Below are positions 1 through 5,365 of a DNA stretch of 16,207 nt, piece by piece. Every line of letters starts with the position of its first letter. The first letter of the stretch is position 1. Source of the DNA: Planctomycetaceae bacterium (GTDB taxonomy: Bacteria > Planctomycetota > Planctomycetia > Pirellulales > Pirellulaceae); NCBI GenBank assembly GCA_007124535.1, contig SLEY01000139.1, positions 1 to 16,207 of the forward strand. Reading direction: 5' to 3'. Below the pieces are notes generated by a model, which saw nothing but the letters and a program-made list of their open reading frames with translations, made no database searches and had not been told where the DNA came from. The translations under genes and the position numbers were made by a program.

Positions 1-524
1 AGTTTACCCTACGTGTCTCCGGGGTCCCGCACCGGCCATCTTCGACCAAATCCAGATTTTTCCGGCATGCCCGAAGTCGCCGGCCCCAAAAGCCAGCCCC
101 AAACTGTCGAACCTGGGTTAGTTCGTGGTTCGTGGTTCGTGGTTCGGTGTTCATGAAATCAGGACGAAAATTGCGGCATCGCCGCATTTCGCCCGGAAAT
201 GCCAATTCCGACGAGAAAAGGAACCAGTCTTCCGACCAGATTGGGAGCCAGGAACCGGTGCTCGGATACGTGCCGATTTCGCCTGGCCGTTCTCCTCCGG
301 GGTCAGCTCCAAACCTCGTGGAATCCCCCTGCCATTCCTCAGAAAACGCACGTATCGATTGAGCTGCAGCATCGGCGGCCAACAGGAGCGTCCATCCGTT
401 TTCCCGAGGTCATTTCGTCTCTCAGCGACTATGCGAAACGGCTCCCGTTTGCCGGGAATTCTGGTTCCGTTTTTCCCCGTGCGCCCGACCCCGAAGGGGC
501 CGCAACAAATCAGCCCAGGGCAGA
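1..524. other. No recognisable gene; decayed intergenic DNA
   Basis: Open frames exist on both strands here because of the high GC content, but none reads like a protein. They are rich in Arg, Pro, Ser and Gly, have no domain pattern, and none has a convincing ribosome binding site. The only structured element seen is the short heptamer repeat at 116-150. I read the stretch as gene-free DNA leading into the first copy of the duplicated unit that begins near 525. Confidence 0.5.
116..150. repeat. Heptanucleotide tandem repeat, about 5 units (TCGTGGT)
   Basis: Three exact copies of TCGTGGT (123-143) are flanked in phase by the variants GGTTAGT (116-122) and TCGGTGT (144-150). It is the first of three gene-free heptamer arrays in the window; the others are at 4169-4297 and 8868-8909. 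The unit length of 7 is not a multiple of 3 and no protein is seen across it. Confidence 0.8.
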
Positions 525-814
525 GCGTGAGTTTTCGGCAAGCGTGAATGAAGGGGAGGCGCGGGTTGGGGTAGACTGGCGGTCGATTCTGCACTCGAAG
601 TGGAGGACGACCGATGCAAAATGGAAGGAACGGAGCGGCCGGCGACCGGCTGCGGGAAGCTCAGCGGCAATGGGAACTCTGGCGGTTGCGGGGCCGCCGG
701 CCGGGGCGGATTCCGAAAGAGTTGTGGCTGCTGGCTGCCGAGGCGGCCGCCGAACAAGGGGTCGAATCGACTGCCCGAAAATTGCGGCTGAACTCCGAGC
801 GACTCGAACAGTGG
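525..814 (+). repeat. Duplicated ~285 bp unit, copy 1 (leader plus small HTH-like ORF)
   Basis: This stretch recurs in the same orientation at 3535-3820. Bases 563-617 are identical to 3570-3624 without a gap. This block holds a GTGGAGG ribosome binding site and the ATG at 614. The following coding part is about 80% identical at protein level to copy 2. Similarity fades upstream of about 537 and stops just after the Trp codon ending at 814. No terminal inverted repeat or target-site duplication was recognised, so its mobility is inferred only from its repetition. Confidence 0.8.
614..814 (+). pseudogene. Small HTH-like protein of a repeated element, copy 1 (conserved part)
   Basis: The ATG at 614 follows a good ribosome binding site (GTGGAGG, 7 bases upstream). 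The 67-codon conserved part contains a basic Arg/Gly/Pro stretch, then RIPKELWLLAAEAAAEQGVE and ARKLRLNSERLEQW. That pattern (helix, 'HGV'-like turn, 'A..LRL....L..W' helix) looks like a single helix-turn-helix. It resembles small ORFs that accompany transposases in planctomycetes and Deltaproteobacteria, but this is recalled by pattern and not searched. The frame stays open to 1159, but the sequence after codon 67 is absent from copy 2. It also overlaps a better-looking minus-strand frame (833-1069), so I treat the C-terminal extension as read-through into unrelated DNA. No transposase follows. Confidence 0.45.
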
Positions 815-832
815 CTCGGCTGGCTGCCGGCG

Positions 833-1069
833 TCAAGACGGCTGGTTGGACTCGCGGGAACCACCCGCGTCGGCTGCCCGTTCGTCAGCCGTTTCGCCGG
901 ACTCGGCCACCACGTCTTGGAAGAGGGATCGCAGTTTCCGCAGATGCTGTCCAGCGGCCGTATGAAAGATCACCGCTTCGCCCCGCCCCACGCTGGCGAC
1001 CTTCCGCACCCCGAACTCCCGCCCCTTCAGCCGTCGCCGCACCTGAGACGCGCCCAGCCGGACATACAA
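833..1069 (-). CDS. Small conserved-looking protein of unknown function (possible fragment)
   Basis: A 78-residue frame starts at a TTG; the frame opens 15 bases earlier after a TGA. Third codon positions are strongly G/C, as expected for a real gene in this genome. The core (KGREFGVRKVASVGRGEAV followed by IFHTAAGQHLRKLRSLFQDVV) has an alternating strand-helix pattern with a basic N-terminal half, suggesting a small alpha/beta fold that could bind nucleic acid. I do not recognise the family. No clear ribosome binding site precedes the TTG, and the stop lies 18 bases beyond the end of duplicated copy 1 (814), so either end may have been lost. It could be the 3' part of a longer gene that the repeat interrupted. 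Confidence 0.4.
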   Translation of the reverse strand: MYVRLGASQVRRRLKGREFGVRKVASVGRGEAVIFHTAAGQHLRKLRSLFQDVVAESGETADERAADAGGSRESNQPS

Positions 1070-1155
1070 CCGCTCGCCCTTGGATGCTGGTCATCGTTGC
1101 CCTCTCGACAACGTGTTCCCCATGGCTGCCGCCCGATCCTGGCGGCATGGGGTGC

Positions 1156-1350
1156 CTAACTGGGATTGCCCCGGCGCTGCTCTTGCGCTCCGGCATGAAC
1201 CGGCACCCGGGCCTGCTCCCGCTGCGGAGCGCCGAGCGGCAGACCCCGGCCGTGCCGTCCCAGCTGCCGCCGCGGATCACGCGGCTCGAGCCTGATTCAG
1301 GACCCGTCGGATCCTCCAGCGGGGAGTTCGCATAATAATCCTCAGCTCGA
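1156..1350 (-). pseudogene. 3' remnant of a formylglycine-generating-enzyme (FGE-sulfatase) domain protein
   Basis: The minus-strand frame reads EDYYANSPLEDPTGPESGSS and then RVIRGGSWDGTAGVCRSALR. This is the C-terminal signature of the FGE-sulfatase/SUMF1 family ('YYANSP.DDP.GP..GS.RV.RGGSW....CRSA.R'). FGE-type enzymes oxidise a sulfatase cysteine to formylglycine; many bacterial members have other roles. Only about 60 residues remain of a domain of roughly 230-260. The N-terminal part is missing and replaced by unrelated sequence upstream of about 1350. At the 3' end the usual 'GFR' strand is lost; a one-base frame change there would meet a TAG at 1156-1158. The family is well recognised; the exact limits are approximate. 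Confidence 0.7.
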
Positions 1351-1453
1351 CTCTTGCCAAAATTTTGGCGAAACTGATATGGGCCTTGGGGCGAGTTTGC
1401 GCGTAAAAAGACCCCCTTCCGGTTCGTTCGTTTCCCCGTGACTGTATAGCCGG

Positions 1454-1672
1454 ATGATTGTGAAACAAAACGGCCGGTGCCGCGTTTACGCCTGCACCCT
1501 GGTCGACGACGACGCTCAGTTCGACCTGGGCGACACGCTCCGGCAGAGCCTCGACGTGCGCATTCGGCTGGCGCATCACCGCTGCTACTCGTGCTTTGCC
1601 TACGGTTCGTGCTGCAGCGAGCGCCCCGGGGCCCACGAGCCGGACGGTGACCCGGCGTCGCTGGAGCGATGA
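1454..1672 (+). pseudogene. Unrecognised coding-like fragment, Cys- and Asp-rich
   Basis: This frame has the strong G/C third-position bias of a real gene (for example across RVYACTLVDDDAQFDLGDTL). It carries five cysteines, four of them in a cluster (HRCYSCFAYGSCC). It ends at a TGA (1670-1672), after which the same frame continues into an aquaporin-like fragment. The ATG at 1454 has no evident ribosome binding site. I do not recognise the family. Its neighbours are all gene remnants, so a remnant is the most economical reading, but a short real gene cannot be excluded. Confidence 0.3.
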
Positions 1673-1783
1673 TTGGCCGCATTCCGCGGTTTCCCGTGGC
1701 GGAAAGTGACCAAGTACGCGATGACCCAATTGATCGGCGCCTTTGTCGCCGCCGCGTTGTTGCACGTCCTCTTCCGGCCTGAA
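1673..1783 (+). pseudogene. Fragment of a MIP-family channel (aquaporin/glycerol facilitator)
   Basis: The frame reads FRGFPWRKVTKYAMTQLIGA and then FVAAALLHVLFRPE. This matches the segment after the first NPA loop in aquaporin/GlpF proteins, where a 'FPW..V..Y...Q..GA..A..L.H.L' helix follows. Only about 37 residues are present of a ~230-280 residue family, with neither NPA motif, so the gene is non-functional. From about 1796 the same frame changes character to PLQLKAYLPPYGWVSFDLS, which faintly recalls the C-terminal part of transglutaminase-like proteins ('YLPGYGWVPFD'). If so, this is a junction of two unrelated remnants. The MIP assignment is moderate and the transglutaminase one weak. 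Confidence 0.45.
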
Positions 1784-1920
1784 TCTGTCTCCCAAGAACT
1801 CGCCGTCCCACTGCAACTGAAGGCCTATCTGCCACCTTATGGATGGGTGTCGTTCGACCTGTCGGGAACGCAGAAGATAGTGGCGAGTACCCGTTCTGTC
1901 AGCCGCCGCACTGCAAGCAG

Positions 1921-1995
1921 CCACTCCGCTGGCATCCGCCCCGCCGGTAGCCGCCCCGCCGGTAGCTGACTCGCCGGTGGCTGACTCGCCGATGT
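1921..1995. repeat. Degenerate 15-bp tandem repeat, 5 units
   Basis: Units of 15 bases stay in phase. Two are exact copies of CCGCCCCGCCGGTAG (1936-1965), followed by CTGACTCGCCGGTGG and a near copy, with a diverged unit before. In one forward frame they encode a Pro/Ala/Val tail (PPVAAPPVADSPVADSPM) ending at a TAA at 1996-1998. That frame is blocked upstream by a TAG, so the tail looks like the 3' end of a lost protein with a repetitive C-terminus. Confidence 0.65.
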
Positions 1996-2139
1996 AACCG
2001 GAGGCACGTCAAACACACTGTTTGTCGGAGAAACACTCCCCGCGTGCAGCTGGAGGAATCCCGACGATACCAACCATCATGCCCCCTGCTGGTGGCATGG
2101 CAATGCCAATGGCAATGCGCATGCCTCGACGGTCGTTCT

Positions 2140-2441
2140 CCACCGGGCAACGCCGCGGATGGTGGCGCGCCAATTCCCGGGGAGGCTCGTTCGGCACGAC
2201 CATCACCCCGTTGAACAATTTCACGACTTGCGAATTCGCCAGGGACTACGAGATCTCGCACCCGGATTGTACCTCCACAAGCTGCTGGAACCTCAGTTGG
2301 GGCTTCCGGTTGCGCCATCCGGGGGGCGTGAATTTCGTTCTGGTCGACGGCTCCACCCGCTTCATCAGCGATGCGATCGATCATGCGAACGTGTTCCAGT
2401 CGCTGGGCAGCCGTCGCTCGGACGTGGTAGGCCGGTTCTGA
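2140..2441 (+). pseudogene. C-terminal remnant of a DUF1559 (prepilin-like) planctomycete protein
   Basis: The last ~100 residues match the end of DUF1559 proteins, the large planctomycete family with a type IV pilin-like N-terminus. The segment FGTTITPLNNFTTC is followed by RHPGGVNFVLVDGSTRFISD, which contains the signature H-x9-DG. The protein ends normally about 30 residues later. The N-terminal methylation motif and the central domain are absent. An in-frame ATG at 2022 adds a Met/Pro/Ala low-complexity stretch that is not typical of the family, so I do not count it as native. The stop lies 4 bases from the convergent stop of the methyltransferase, tighter than expected for unrelated intact genes. 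Function of the remnant: probably none. Confidence 0.75.
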
Positions 2442-2445
2442 AAAC

Positions 2446-3261
2446 TTACTCCGGGACCAGATTCGTGGAATACAGGTTCTCTCCTGGCGGTCCCGTGCGT
2501 CGGGCGAGCAGGCGGAGCAGGCCCAGATATCGACCTTGGTCGCGGTCGAGTGCTTCGGCATCGGACGGGAAGGCGTTCTTGCCCGCCCGCTCGAGGGCGA
2601 TCTCGAAGTCGCGCCAGTGGCGCCAGCCGTCGGATTGGGCCTGGACCGTGACGTCCGTCACATGGTGGCACTGTTCCCACAGCCGCTGCCAGAAGGGGAT
2701 GGTTTTGAAGCAGCGGCATTCCGGTTCCCAAAACACCTTGCCGTTCGCTTGCGGTCGGCTCAGATGCGGTGGCACGCCCGTGTCGAGGGGTAGCAGGAGC
2801 CCGGGCACGACCACTCCCAGCAGGCCGCCCGGCTGCACGAAACGGCTGAGATAATCCAAATACAGTTCGTCGGTGCCGAAGTATTGGTAGGCGTCGATCG
2901 AGACCAGGGCGTCGAAGAACCCGGTCGCGAAGGGCAGGGCATGCGCTTCGGCCCGCAAGGGGCAGACGCGCGCCGCACAATCGGCCCGGACGATCCTTTG
3001 CCAATTGGCGTCCGGGTCCACCCAGAGGTCGGCCGCCCACACGCGCACTTGGTACTCGCGGGCCAAAAAGATACTGCTCATCGCCTTGCCGCAGCCCAGG
3101 TCCAGCACCCGCATCTCCGGCTCCAGCGGCAGCCGCTGGCACAGCCATTCGGTCAGCCACAGGGCGTTGGGCCCCATCTGATTGTCCATCATCCAGCCCG
3201 GGTCGTAACGCTGGGAGCGTGGAAAGGCCGCCCGGGCGGAGGTCCATGGATGCTCATCCAT
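2446..3261 (-). CDS. Class I SAM-dependent methyltransferase
   Basis: This intact 271-residue protein transfers a methyl group from S-adenosylmethionine to an unidentified acceptor, probably a small molecule or lipid, in the cytoplasm. Motif I is VLDLGCGK (residues 52-59). An acidic residue ends strand 2 (Asp78, in VWAADLW), AEAHALPF (104-111) follows, and strand 4 is FDALVSIDAYQYFG (116-129). 'QPGG' follows as in most Methyltransf_11/25-type enzymes. The C-terminal ~100 residues, rich in Trp and His, form a family-specific cap that may bind substrate. The ATG at 3261 has only a weak GA-rich ribosome binding site and overlaps the stop of the upstream small ORF by 8 bases, suggesting translational coupling. 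It is the only clearly intact gene between 1 and 4598, in a region full of remnants. The substrate cannot be told from sequence. Confidence 0.85.
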   Translation of the reverse strand: MDEHPWTSARAAFPRSQRYDPGWMMDNQMGPNALWLTEWLCQRLPLEPEMRVLDLGCGKAMSSIFLAREYQVRVWAADLWVDPDANWQRIVRADCAARVCPLRAEAHALPFATGFFDALVSIDAYQYFGTDELYLDYLSRFVQPGGLLGVVVPGLLLPLDTGVPPHLSRPQANGKVFWEPECRCFKTIPFWQRLWEQCHHVTDVTVQAQSDGWRHWRDFEIALERAGKNAFPSDAEALDRDQGRYLGLLRLLARRTGPPGENLYSTNLVPE

Positions 3262-3496
3262 CGCAGGTCTCGCTCTCGGGAAAGAGTTCGTACATCATCC
3301 GATCCTCCGTTTTGACCGCGATCGCTTCGACCCCGGATATCGCTTGCGGAACCTCGACTCCCGGCAACAATTCCCGCAACCGTTCCGGCTGGTAACCGTC
3401 CGCAAACAAGAAGAAAAAAGCCCATGGCTCGATCGCCGGAGCGGAACAAATCGTCATTTCCTGCAAATTATACTTCGTCAACTCCAAAGTGTGCAA
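3254..3496 (-). CDS. Small protein of unknown function, translationally coupled to the methyltransferase
   Basis: An up to 80-residue frame overlaps the methyltransferase start by 8 bases (TGCGATGGATGA holds both the ATG and the TGA). The sequence contains PWAFFFLFADGYQPERLREL and VEAIAVKTEDRMMYELFPES, which look like a soluble alpha/beta protein rather than junk. I do not recognise a family. The start is uncertain. The TTG at 3496 lacks a ribosome binding site, while the ATG at 3457 has an AGGA placed too close. The second copy of the duplicated unit ends 38 bases upstream (3535), so the original 5' end may have been removed and this may be the surviving C-terminal part of a longer protein. 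Coupling implies co-expression with the methyltransferase. Confidence 0.5.
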   Translation of the reverse strand: MHTLELTKYNLQEMTICSAPAIEPWAFFFLFADGYQPERLRELLPGVEVPQAISGVEAIAVKTEDRMMYELFPESETCDG

Positions 3497-3534
3497 ATGG
3501 GGCTACTCAGCCATTTCGGACCGATGAGAGTTCG

Positions 3535-3820
3535 AGAGCGTTTGGCAAGCGTGCATGAAGCGGGAGCGGGGGTTGGGGTAGACTGGCGGTCGATTCTGCA
3601 CTCGAAGTGGAGGACGACCGATGCGAAAGGAACCAATGGAGTAGCCGGCAACCGGCTGCGGGAGGCTCCGCGGCAACTGGAACTCTGGCGGCTGCGGCGC
3701 CGCCGGCCGGGGCGGATTCCGACAGACCTGCGGCTGCTGCCTGCCGAAGCGGCCGCCGAACATGGGGTCGAACCGATTGCCCGAAAATTACGGCTGAACT
3801 CCGAGCGGCTCGAAGAGTGG
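3535..3820 (+). repeat. Duplicated ~285 bp unit, copy 2
   Basis: This is a second copy of the unit at 525-814, in the same orientation. Bases 3570-3624 are identical to 563-617. After that, the coding part has single-base changes and one net base lost between 3624 and 3655 relative to copy 1. Similarity ends after the Trp codon at 3818-3820, as in copy 1 after its own Trp codon, so the unit has a reproducible right boundary. Confidence 0.8.
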
Positions 3821-3886
3821 GCCAAACGGGGACACCCAGCTTTGCTCGAGATCACACGCTTCGCCTGGATCACGGACGTCCATTAG
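3621..3886 (+). pseudogene. Small HTH-like protein of the repeated element, copy 2 (frameshifted)
   Basis: The ATG at 3621 sits behind the same GTGGAGG ribosome binding site as copy 1, but its frame ends after seven codons at a TAG (3642-3644). The conserved protein resumes in another frame: RRRRPGRIPTDLRLLPAEAA and later ARKLRLNSERLEEW. Over 56 aligned residues, 45 are identical to copy 1. One base is missing relative to copy 1 between the ATG and codon 12. After the conserved part, the frame runs on through unrelated residues to a TAG at 3884-3886. Translation in the downstream frame would need a start inside or before the leader, where that frame is open back to 3344. I judge it a broken copy. 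Confidence 0.55.
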
Positions 3887-4168
3887 GGGGTGTTCTTCGG
3901 ATGAATGCTGTATTTCGATCCTGTGTTTTTCCCCAGTTGACGCAGATTCGGGAGGCTGCCTGTCCCTTTTTCCACCCCAACTACTGGAGCTTCCCTGGGA
4001 AAGGATGGGTGTCCCCGTTTCTCACGGACCGTACCGAGCATCGCGGACCATCGGGCACACCCCGGCTCGACCAGGCGATTTTTCCTCCCTTTCCGCCTCA
4101 CCGAAACAGGGCGGGCACCAACATCGCACTCGGGGATCGGAGAAAAGAGGTGGCCGGTAGCCGTTACG
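3887..4168. other. No recognisable gene
   Basis: Open frames run through this stretch on both strands but show no domain pattern, no codon bias and no ribosome binding site. The sequence has several C-rich and T-rich runs (for example near 3925-3975 and 4078-4100). It lies between the broken copy 2 of the duplicated unit and the heptamer array. I see nothing functional in it. Confidence 0.4.
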
Positions 4169-4297
4169 TTGGTGCTTTGTGCTTTGTGCTTGGTGCTTTG
4201 TGCTTTGTGCTTGGTGCTTGGTGCTTGGTGCTTGGTGCTTGGTGGTTCCTGAACACTGAACACTGAACCCTGACCAGTGACCAGTGACCAGTGACCA
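4169..4297. repeat. Heptanucleotide tandem repeat array, about 18 units of changing sequence
   Basis: Eleven units of TTGGTGC or TTTGTGC run without interruption from 4169 to 4245, the last ending in G. After three odd bases, seven more heptamers run from 4249 to 4297: CTGAACA twice, CTGAACC, CTGACCA, then GTGACCA three times. The gradual change from one unit to the next, always at period 7, resembles the STRR arrays of cyanobacteria. GTGACCA differs by one base from ATGACCA in the array at 8868-8909. The array is non-coding. Confidence 0.9.
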
Positions 4298-4598
4298 TTT
4301 GTAATGCCCGGTGGGGCGGAAAGGGAGGAAAAATGCGCATCAAGCCAAACCATGCAGGCCGCCAGGCCGATCAGGTTCAGGCGAGGCCCGAGACATTCAC
4401 CGCATGAGACCCGAAGGCATGGCTCCCGGACCGAGGGGACAAGGGAGCAACCGACTGCCTAAATCACAGACCGACCGCCAAGCGGCCACGACAGACTCCC
4501 CATATCGAAGCACTGGTACGGCCTTTCCATCGAAGCGCCCCGCAGACCATGCCGTCGCGTGCAATGCTTCGTTACCCCCTTCCCGTGTGCAAGTCGTA
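4298..4598. other. No recognisable gene
   Basis: This is the stretch between the heptamer array and hicA. Short frames such as the 24-codon one starting at the ATG at 4332 have no recognisable product. No terminator with a T-run is visible on the minus strand downstream of hicA. Confidence 0.4.
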
Positions 4599-4787
4599 CT
4601 AGCCGATTTCGGGGATCGAGAGCCCGCGACAGATCTTGCTTGCCAGCTTGTTGGGGATCTCCGCGTGTCTGGGCACGGCTTCCACTTCTCCAGATCGGGG
4701 ATTCGTCCAAAGCGAGTGCGACCGGCTTTCTCGCTTCAATACGCATCCGTACCGGCGCAGGTGTTTCAACCAGGCCGTCCGTTTCAT
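4599..4787 (-). CDS. hicA: HicA-type toxin (type II toxin-antitoxin mRNA interferase)
   Basis: This 62-residue protein matches the HicA/YcfA family, which cleaves mRNA and tmRNA through a dsRBD-like fold with one catalytic histidine. The N-terminal helix (MKRTAWLKHLRRYGCVL) is followed by RESRSHSLWTNP with the expected histidine (His24), then VPRHAEIPNKLASKIC and a final GLSIPEIG, all at the usual family positions and length. The ATG overlaps the TGA of the upstream hicB remnant by 4 bases (ATGA), the usual hicB-hicA coupling. The upstream antitoxin gene is truncated, so this intact-looking toxin has no complete partner beside it. It may be unexpressed, or neutralised by a HicB encoded elsewhere. 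Confidence 0.85.
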   Translation of the reverse strand: MKRTAWLKHLRRYGCVLKRESRSHSLWTNPRSGEVEAVPRHAEIPNKLASKICRGLSIPEIG

Positions 4788-4916
4788 CCCAGCGAGACCA
4801 CCTCCTTGATGGCGTCAGCAGGAACGCCACGTAAACCTACTTCGAGCCGATCTTCGAGAATCAACTCAATCGCTTCCGCCAAGTTGTACTTGGCTTCGTC
4901 CTTGGTGCGCCCCTGC
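4784..4916 (-). pseudogene. hicB: HicB antitoxin, C-terminal remnant
   Basis: About 43 codons upstream of hicA match the HicB family: QGRTKDEAKYNLAEAIELIL and then a short tail ending at a TGA that overlaps the hicA ATG. The match to 'G.T.eEA..n..EAIEL.LE' is clear. The N-terminal strands that precede this helix in HicB, including the part that contacts HicA, are not found in any minus-strand frame upstream. From about 4916 on, the DNA instead reads as a planctomycete lipoprotein on the opposite strand. The antitoxin is therefore 5'-truncated, probably by a rearrangement at this junction. The frame stays open to 5029, but those codons do not look like HicB. Confidence 0.75.
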
Positions 4917-4937
4917 GGGCGATCGGACGACCCTCGC

Positions 4938-5255
4938 GTATTCCGGTTGTCTGGCCAGGCGACGTTCGATGGCGAACCGGTCCCTTGAGGTAGCATTCTG
5001 CTGGAGCCGGACAGTGCGCAGGGCAACACCGGTTCGGCGGGCGTAGCCGAGATTTCTCAAGGACGGGTCCGCACCCGTTCTGGCTCCGGTCACGTGGGCG
5101 GGCTGCATGTGGTGACGATCATCGCCACCGACGGGAGCCAGCCGGAATCGCCGGACGTCGACAACTCGCTGTTCCCTCCGTATCAGACCAAGCTGGATTT
5201 GCCTGCGGAGAACAGTGAACACGATTTCGAGGTGCCGCGTTTGCTGGTACGATAA
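4938..5255 (+). pseudogene. Planctomycete carboxypeptidase-regulatory-like lipoprotein, interrupted by one TGA
   Basis: One continuous frame reads RLSGQATFDGEPVP, then TGA (4986-4988), then GSILLEPDSAQGNTGSAGVA, and later GGLHVVTIIATDGSQPES and TKLDLPAENSEHDFEV before a TAA at 5253-5255. This is the layout of the ~130-170 residue planctomycete proteins with a transthyretin/CarboxypepD_reg-like fold ('V.G.VTFDG.PVP.G.I.F.P', then 'G.H.V.I', then 'FDFEV'). They are usually exported lipoproteins of unknown role. The TGA stands where an Arg or Gly codon is usual, so one C-to-T change from CGA explains it. The signal peptide and lipobox are missing, because the 5' end meets the hicB remnant. Both defects point to a dead gene. 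Confidence 0.7.
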
Positions 5256-5365
5256 TCGGAGCCCGCGTCGATCGTGGGGCGATGCCCTTGGCGCAACGCA
5301 GTTCCCCAGCGGATGCGGCTGCGGGAGGCCCTTTTTTCCAACTCTTGAACGAAACGAGCCAAACC

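Noticed and set aside
563..617. CRISPR repeat
   Set aside because: Only two copies exist, 3 kb apart, each with a ribosome binding site and ORF attached; there is no spacer array.
199..1335. Long plus-strand frame of 378 codons across the left end
   Set aside because: It crosses the duplicated unit in a frame other than the conserved ORF, is dominated by Arg/Pro/Ala/Gly, and runs opposite the FGE remnant. Long empty frames are expected at this GC content.
2093..2126. Short GGCATGG / ATGCCAATGG repeats, possible palindrome
   Set aside because: It is a few imperfect hexamers encoding a Met/Pro/Ala stretch; arms do not pair well enough for a stem, and period 7 is not kept.
3883..4353. Minus-strand frame reading through the heptamer array with a periodic Lys/Ser/Thr peptide
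   Set aside because: The peptide repeat (KHKAQST) is only the translation of the 7-bp DNA repeat over 21 bases. The frame has no ribosome binding site and no other protein character.
5282..5365. Upstream start for the sialidase-like protein at 5282
   Set aside because: It would place 28 polar residues before the signal peptide, which then could not be recognised normally; the ATG at 5366 gives a normal export signal.
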